DNA from: Neospora caninum Liverpool
Lineage: Eukaryota > Apicomplexa > Conoidasida > Eucoccidiorida > Sarcocystidae
NCBI RefSeq assembly: GCF_000208865.1
Contig: NC_018396.1
Coordinates: 2,716,101-2,780,100, forward strand
Direction of reading: 5' to 3'
Length of the DNA: 64,000 nt
The notes under the pieces: model-generated
Seen by the model: the letters and a program-made list of their open reading frames with translations, nothing else
Databases searched by the model: none
What the model was told of the DNA's origin: nothing
Shown: positions 58,083 to 64,000 of the stretch, piece after piece
How positions within the stretch are numbered: position 1 is the first letter of the stretch
Layout of the letters: each line of letters begins with the position of its first letter
Made by a program: the position numbers and the translations under genes

Positions 58083-59962
58083 CACAGTGAAGGACGAGGT
58101 AAAATGAGGAGCGGAGACAACGCACGAGAGGGAAGAGCAGCAACAGAGAGGAAGGGGAGCTTGATGCGTCCTCGTTGGCCTTCTCGTTCCCAAGTTACAG
58201 AGAACAACCGACGAAGTTTCCTAAGGATACGTTTTTCCAATCACGCGTCCACGCTGATCTCTTCTAATGACAGCGACAGAACTGGAGGACGTGGCACATT
58301 TTAGAGGCGACCGCTGGATGAATTGAAGCGGACAGCAAGGGACCACACAGAGAACCACAAAAAAGACGAAGGGAGTGACGAAGGAAAGCCTTTAAACAAA
58401 AGATCGGATTTTGGGGACCTCTCGGTATATCTCCGGAGTCATCTTCCGCTACGCGGCTGCAAGAGGCATGGGGCTCTCCACCGAAGGGAGCAGAGAAAGG
58501 CATGCAGATTCGCCTTTGTCAGGTTTCCCGTTTTCGCAGCGCCACAGAGGAGAGGGATGCGGAAACAAACTGGGAGGAAAAGAACGAAGACTGTGATTGT
58601 CCCTATGCAGTTCAGCGCCCGCTTCTCTCCGGTTTTACAGGTCAGGAGGCGCCTCACAGAGAGGAGAGAAGAGAGAGGAAGCGGAGTTCCCTTCCCCTCT
58701 TCCTTTCTTCTTCCCGATGCGCCAATGAGACAGAAACAGGGGAAAAGTGAAGTTCCGTCGGTTTCGCAGTCCCGAGACAGCAGTCTCAAACTGCACGCTG
58801 CTCCCGCTGTTTCCCGTGTCGCAGTGTGCATCTGCATGCGCCGACCGCAACAGCGCCACCCGATGCGAGTGGACGACGTCGCGAGAAAGAGGGCGATCGG
58901 CTCGATGTCATTGAAAGGCTCGAGGTCGTTTGAAGGCTCGAGTTCCATGCTTTTCACAAGAGAAAAGACAGAGGAAGTCCTTGGCTGAGAGGACTTGGCG
59001 CGTGAGAAGGCAGGCGAGAGACAGGGCGGCAAGCGCGCTACGGCGAGTCGCCTTCGCTCGCGGCTCACAGGCGCGTCGATCTTGAGCTGATCTGCAGTCG
59101 CCGCAAAAAAGCGCGAAAGGCACCGCGTGGCTTCCCATCTCTGGCGGGTGTCCAAACACGTCTCTCGTGTCAGTCCTCACGTCGCCAGGCGTACGTACAC
59201 CTGACAGAGTGTGTGTCAGGGAAGGTTTCTGGTATTTTCTCCCGAAATGCTTGTCCGCGTGCCGCGTGGTGCCGCCCGTTGGGGCACAACCAGAAACACT
59301 TTTGTTCTTTCCGGAGAAACTTTACCTTTCTTCTTGGCTTCGCAGTTCTTCGCCTTTCTGACAAGAGAGTGACCAGTCGACCTCGTCGAGGCCTGAGTGA
59401 CGGCAGCCGACGCAACCTCGACTAACGTCACACGCACAGTAGATCGCTTTTTCTTCCATTCGAGCTTTTGTCGCCCCTGACAGGCGACGAAGAGAGCAGC
59501 AAAGATCAGAGAAGCTTGGAAGAAAGAACGCCGGCTTCTCCATTCCACAAAATGAGGTCTGCTGCGCTCTACCTTTCAAAGCGGCTGTCTCGCCCCGCGA
59601 GCAGCTTTCCTTCTGCGCCTCTCGGGAAGGAACGCGCGGTGCCGCTCTCTTATCCCGTTTTTCGCTCTCTGGCACAAAGGGACAATGGAGAAGTGGAACA
59701 AAGCGCATACAGGGGGTAGGCTTTGCGGAGGACCTCTGTGAGGATGAACGACGGCAAAAACAGAGATGGAAGAGGCGGGCCAGGGAAACCGACGGAGAGC
59801 AGCGAAACAGTTAAGACAGAACAAACAGGACAAAACACGAAGGCCGAGATTTTCCACAAACGCTAATAGACAAATATGCGAACAGACAATTGCATATATA
59901 AGTATAAAAATGGAGGTTGACGCATTCCGCTGTATCGATGTTCTGGCCTGCGTGCGCTTTCC

Positions 59963-59989
59963 GATATATATATATATATATATATATAT
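59963..59989. repeat. (TA)n microsatellite
   Basis: Pure TA array about 120 bases before the acyl-CoA dehydrogenase ATG, probably in its promoter or 5' UTR. Confidence 0.9.
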
Positions 59990-60111
59990 CACTGTGTTTA
60001 TACTTGTTCACACTTGCGTTTCGCTGTGCAGTGGTGTCTCATTCGGTTTTATTCTGTTCTTTTCTATCTTCGCGTCCACGATTTCCCGCTTTTTCCGATC
60101 CAGTTGCCACC

Positions 60112-60498
60112 ATGCCTCCTGGTTTTCTCCTTTGCTCTGTGCGGCGCAGATGGCAGCCCACGGCAGGGTCTCTCGTCTCCGGTGTACGTACGCCTGATGT
60201 TTTGACCGGAGCGCGCGCGGGCGTTCTGTCCCAGTCTTTGCGCTTCTTTTCCGCTGCGCCAGAGAGGGAACCGAAGGGAGAGACACGGAAGGAAGACCTG
60301 AAGAGTTTCGCGAGGCAACTCTGGAACGGAGACAGAGACAGTCAAACCTGCGACGAAGAACTCGACTCGGAATTCTCTTCTGAAGAGTCAGAACCGATGA
60401 CCACCGCCCGCTCAAACCTCCGACCTCTGACGGTCCCTGACGCAGGTAACACTTCTCAAACCCTGACGCCGTTGGCGTTTTCTTTCAATAACACATGC

Positions 60499-60556
<58 letters not shown>

Positions 60557-60762
60557 TATGCATGCAGTTACGGACAATGTGGTCATATATATGTTTGATA
60601 CAGAAAAAGGTGTATGCGTCTCCGTATATCCGCATGAAATATACAGCAAATGCAGACCTCGTAAAGGGCTCTTTCATACCTCATTAGCTGTATCTATATA
60701 TTTGTAATGGCATGGTATAAACACCATATCTACAGTGCGTGTATCTGCGTCCTTGCCAACGC

Positions 60763-60805
<43 letters not shown>

Positions 60806-62548
60806 TACGTGCGTATATGCCTGTGGCCATTTGCAGTGTATCTTTGTCGATGTGCACTTTTGTTTCGGTTTTGGATCGCGTCGAGCACCGTTTTCGCAGT
60901 GGCAGTTTGCCACTTTTGAAATCGTGAATCCGAACATCTGCGTGTCGTCGTTTCTCACGGTCAAATGCGATGCTCTGAGCGTGCCCGACTTCTTGTGGCG
61001 CTTTCCGCTCTGTGGTTTCAATACGTCTTCTGCGCTCGGCCGTCTTCATCACATTTGCCGCTTGTTCTCTTCTGCTTGTTTCTCCTGTCTTTTTACAGAC
61101 ACCGCCACACTGCGGAAGGCGGTCAGCCGCTTTGCCGACGAAGTCCGTGGCGAGCCAGTCCTTTATGCGTTTCCGTATTTCGTCCCTTTTACTCCTTTCT
61201 CCTCTTTCAAGTCGCAGAACTGCACGCCCTGCGCAACACACGTAGAATCGATATGGAGAAAACCGACACACAGTCCTCTGCCAGAAGTTACGTGCAGTTT
61301 TACGTACAAATGTACAAACACACCTCATATATGAAAATTGGATCTGGAGCAGCGTATTATTGCTTACCAGAACCTTTCTATGCATATTTTCTGCGGAAGC
61401 GGTCTTCTCTCGCTGTCGCCTTCGCCCTCGCGAACTGGACAAGTGTTTGTACAGTATGCGTGCTTACTGGATCCCCGTCGGGGTTCTTCAGGAAATTCGC
61501 CCAAAGGTGCGAGAGATGGACGACGAAGGCTCCATTGGCGCGGAGATCATTGAGGGACTCTTCAAGCAAGGTGTGTTTCCTCTCGAAAAATACCGACTGA
61601 ATGGGTTCCCTCGCTAGTTCAAGTCTCCAGCGTACCCTCTACCTGCAAGTGTACGGAACGTAACAAACTTGGAAGGCACATGGTCCATCCGATGCCACTA
61701 CTGAATTCTGAGCCGATAGTCTGAGCAGCGAACACGGAACACGGTAGCTTTTGAAGTCTCTGCATGCCTCCAGTGAAACGTCCCGGGGAAGTTCGTAGAT
61801 ATGCACATGGATCGGACCATAGGTATACACATGGAGTCGTGTGTATATACCCCTCGAGAAATGCACAGGAGCTCGCTCGCGTCTCCGAAAAAACGTAGGT
61901 CAGTGCCTGCGTACATGCATGTGTATCGGCGTGGTAAAATGTGCGTCTCGGCGTGGAAGCAACGGCTTCCGAGCCTGGGGGTGTGCGCGTTCTCTTTCCG
62001 TAGGTTACTTAGGAATGGAAATCGACGAGAAATACGGAGGCAGTGGAATGCCGTTTTTCAACTCCCTCGTCGTCATTGAAGAACTCTCAAAAGTTGACCC
62101 TTCTGTCGCTGCTCTTGTCGACATCCACGTACGTTCTCTATCTTTCCGAAACAAACGCGTCGGCAACGACATGCCCAATTGTCCATGCTTTTATACAGAA
62201 ATGTGCATGTTATACTAAGATATCTCTGTAACTGGATGCATAAGCGTCTGCATATATCTATATATATAGGTATAGATATATATTGAGGACGCCTGTCGTA
62301 TCGCTGCATGAGTTTCTAGGTAAACCTGCTCGAACCGTGGCTCTCGTCTCTCAAAAAGACGGTACTTACCTCTCGTGTTTTTGCCAAATGCGCAAGGATT
62401 AGGGCGTATCACGCGATGCGCCGTTCAAACGTAGCCACACAAATAGGTTAAGTGAGATGTAGAAACACTGCCAATCTAAATCTCTCCATACCCACACGTG
62501 TCCACATCCATCCATACATGTATCCTCATATATGCACATAGTGCACAA

Positions 62549-62583
<35 letters not shown>

Positions 62584-64000
62584 CAAATACATACATATAG
62601 ACATATACGTATGTATATATATATATATATATATATACGCTTAGCGCAACTGGAATTTGATTGTAACACGTGTCTCCGCGCGCGGTTGGCTGTTCAACTA
62701 ACTGTAGACATGTTCTGTGCACGCCTCGCTCCCTAATAGAGTTCCATATGCATGCATATACGTGTATTCATATGCATGTCGGCATTCGTTGCCGCTTGGC
62801 GTGTATTTTGTGCTGGTGACGGGGCGAGGTTTGTTCATTCCTGGGTTCGAGAGGAAGCAGAGGAAATGAAATGGACGCGCATTTGCTTTGGTTTCGGCGC
62901 GACTGGTTCTCTCTTCTCTTCTCTCCTGCCCAACAGAATACGCTTATAAACCGCGCGCTCACGCTCTATGGCACTGACGAGCAGAAAGAAAAGTACCTGC
63001 CGCAACTCGCCTCCAGTAGGTGTAAATATAGCGGCTTTGTTGCCGTCCAAAACATCCCCGTACATACGTATATACATATATATACAGATAGATACAAACA
63101 TTTCATGTGTCTTCATACACGGACGTGGGCAAACGTGCTTACAGCACTGTGATATTACATATATATATATATATATGCGTGTATATGTTTTTGGTGGTGG
63201 AGGACGATGAATGAAAACGAGGTTTCAGGTGTTGTCGCGTGTGGATAAATTGGTCATTCGAAATGTGCGGAGGTTTGTTCAGAGCAAGGGACAATTCTTT
63301 GCTGGCGAGCTAGAGGCGGTCAGCGATTGGGTATAGACAGAGGGCGAGAAAGACACAGCGAGCGGTAGCGAGAACGAGAGACTGAGACACATACAGTGTG
63401 TTGGACCCAGATCTGTGCACGGCGAAACATGCATCCGTACACGGACACCTAAACGAACACAACTGTAAAGACGTCTGCACCTATATATATATATATATAT
63501 ATATATATGTCTGTCTATGTATGTATGTATGTATGTATGTATGTATGTATATATATATATATATATGTAGACATATGTGCGAATATATCTGTAGAGGGAA
63601 CGCTGCGTGGCAGGGTGTGTGACAAGGCACTGAGATCTCTGCCAGAAGTCGGGGTTTTCGTTCTTCTGCGAGAGCTTCTTATAAACTGTTTTCGAAGCGT
63701 ATGAGGTGAAATCCTTTCTCTGGCAGGCATGCTCGGTTCCTTTTGCCTGAGCGAGAGCGAGAGTGGAAGCGACGCTTTCGCCCTCAAAGCGACAGCTCGC
63801 CGCTCAGAGAATGGCGATGCGTGGGTTTTGAACGGCTCCAAGCAGTGGATTTCCACCGCTCGTGAAGCGGGTCTCTTCGTCGTCTTCGCCAGCTACGACC
63901 TCGATCAGGTCTGGGCTCCCAAAAACATCATAAACAGCAAAATGTGTGCATGCATCCTCCATACCTCTCTATATGCTCCCGCAAATATATATATATATAT
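60112..64000 (+). CDS. Acyl-CoA dehydrogenase, 5' part (cut by window end)
   Basis: FAD-dependent mitochondrial acyl-CoA dehydrogenase, most like the short/branched-chain group. Visible exons are 60112-60445, 61099-61142, 61492-61570, 62004-62128, 62937-63015 and 63727-63908. All phases agree, and the last is followed by a GT. The N-terminus is Arg-rich ([14 protein letters not shown]) with RFFSAAPE, a typical matrix-targeting presequence. Domain landmarks are [56 protein letters not shown], and [31 protein letters not shown] is the FAD/substrate-binding signature with SES for the usual SEA, followed by [12 protein letters not shown]. The C-terminal domain with the catalytic glutamate lies beyond the window. 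The start ATG has a CCACCATGC context. Every large intron contains TA arrays. Role: beta-oxidation or branched-chain amino-acid breakdown. Confidence 0.92.
60502..60559. repeat. (TA)n in acyl-CoA dehydrogenase intron 1
   Basis: TA array of about 58 bases with one TG interruption. Confidence 0.95.
60763..60807. repeat. Second (TA)n in intron 1
   Basis: TA array with one TG interruption in the same intron, about 200 bases from the first. Confidence 0.95.
62550..62637. repeat. Paired (TA)n arrays in intron 4
   Basis: TA arrays at 62550-62579 and 62613-62637, separated by ATAC/ATAG-rich sequence. Confidence 0.9.
63158..63176. repeat. (TA)n in intron 5
   Basis: Short TA array, nine to ten units. 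Confidence 0.85.
63482..63566. repeat. Compound (TA)n-(GTAT)n-(TA)n microsatellite in intron 5
   Basis: TA array, then about nine GTAT units (63516-63550), then another TA array. The structure suggests stepwise conversion between repeat types. Confidence 0.95.
63985..64000. repeat. (TA)n at window end
   Basis: TA array starts at 63985 and is cut by the window edge, in the intron after the sixth visible exon of the acyl-CoA dehydrogenase. Confidence 0.85.

Larger units (their letters stand above)
57930..60111. other. Divergent upstream region; no gene confirmed
   Basis: Between the minus-strand mitochondrial-type gene and the plus-strand acyl-CoA dehydrogenase. GC-rich long frames overlap on both strands (58439-59155 minus, 58323-58988 plus, 59216-59548 minus). 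The minus one includes LEPSNDLEPFNDIEPIAL and might be an exon, but no family fits. A (TA)n array lies at 59963-59989. Confidence 0.35.

Noticed and set aside
58323..59155. 221-codon plus and 238-codon minus frames overlapping each other
   Set aside because: GC-rich overlap, no family match, no consistent splice structure; cannot choose, so not annotated as a gene.
60684..61442. 252-codon minus frame over the acyl-CoA dehydrogenase introns
   Set aside because: Crosses TA arrays and an exon of the opposite strand; no motifs.
1..64000. tRNA, rRNA, CRISPR, bacterial operon or insertion-sequence features
   Set aside because: Checked T-loop-like GGTTCGA sites (for example near 17020, 33690 and 39075); none is in a cloverleaf. 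The genome is eukaryotic and nothing resembles a CRISPR array or transposase.

Overview
The window is nuclear DNA of an intron-rich apicomplexan, most likely a tissue-cyst-forming coccidian of the Toxoplasma/Neospora/Hammondia type. The evidence is: short exons with GT..AG introns of a few hundred bases; no operons; many TA, GATA and GTAT microsatellites inside introns; a rhoptry-kinase-like single-exon kinase; a secreted repeat protein carrying an RRL (TEXEL-like) motif; and a CFAP161 flagellar gene, as expected for an organism with flagellated microgametes. Species was not determined. All gene models below were joined by hand from reading frames, splice sites and codon phase, without transcript data. 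The region from about 26 to 30 kb and parts of 45-59 kb look richer in G+C than the first 25 kb.

Layout. 0-1.3 kb: 3' part of an unknown plus-strand gene. 2.4-3.7 kb (minus): ribosomal protein eL31, resolved completely with a 7-nt first coding exon. 6.2-7.7 kb (minus): coiled-coil protein with a C-terminal PH-like domain. 12.6-15.8 kb (plus): TMEM43/LUMA-family membrane protein. 17.9-19.3 kb (plus): protein kinase resembling the rhoptry kinase family. 20.6-23.7 kb (plus): CFAP161. 26.7-29.8 kb (minus): divergent DEAD-box RNA helicase.

32.5-42.1 kb (plus): two glutathione-peroxidase-family genes with identical internal exon sizes, the second lacking the catalytic Trp-Asn pair. Between them on the minus strand is a four-TM, tetraspanin-like protein (35.9-37.8 kb). 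44.8-49.8 kb (plus): nine-exon M50 (site-2-protease family) zinc metalloprotease. 51.9-54.1 kb (plus): single-exon secreted protein with nine 13-residue repeats, an RRL motif and a C-terminal segment that reads like a ubiquitin fold. 55.3-57.9 kb (minus): 284-residue protein with a mitochondrial-type leader. 60.1 kb to the window end (plus): acyl-CoA dehydrogenase, cut by the window edge.

The genes do not form a pathway. They mix housekeeping (eL31, helicase, acyl-CoA dehydrogenase, mitochondrial protein), redox defence (GPx pair), membrane and proteolysis functions (TMEM43, M50, tetraspanin-like), flagellum (CFAP161) and host-interaction candidates (kinase, repeat protein). The most novel-looking items are the repeat protein with a possible ubiquitin-like C-terminus, the peroxidase pair with a probable pseudoenzyme, and the tetraspanin-like protein with an oversized loop.
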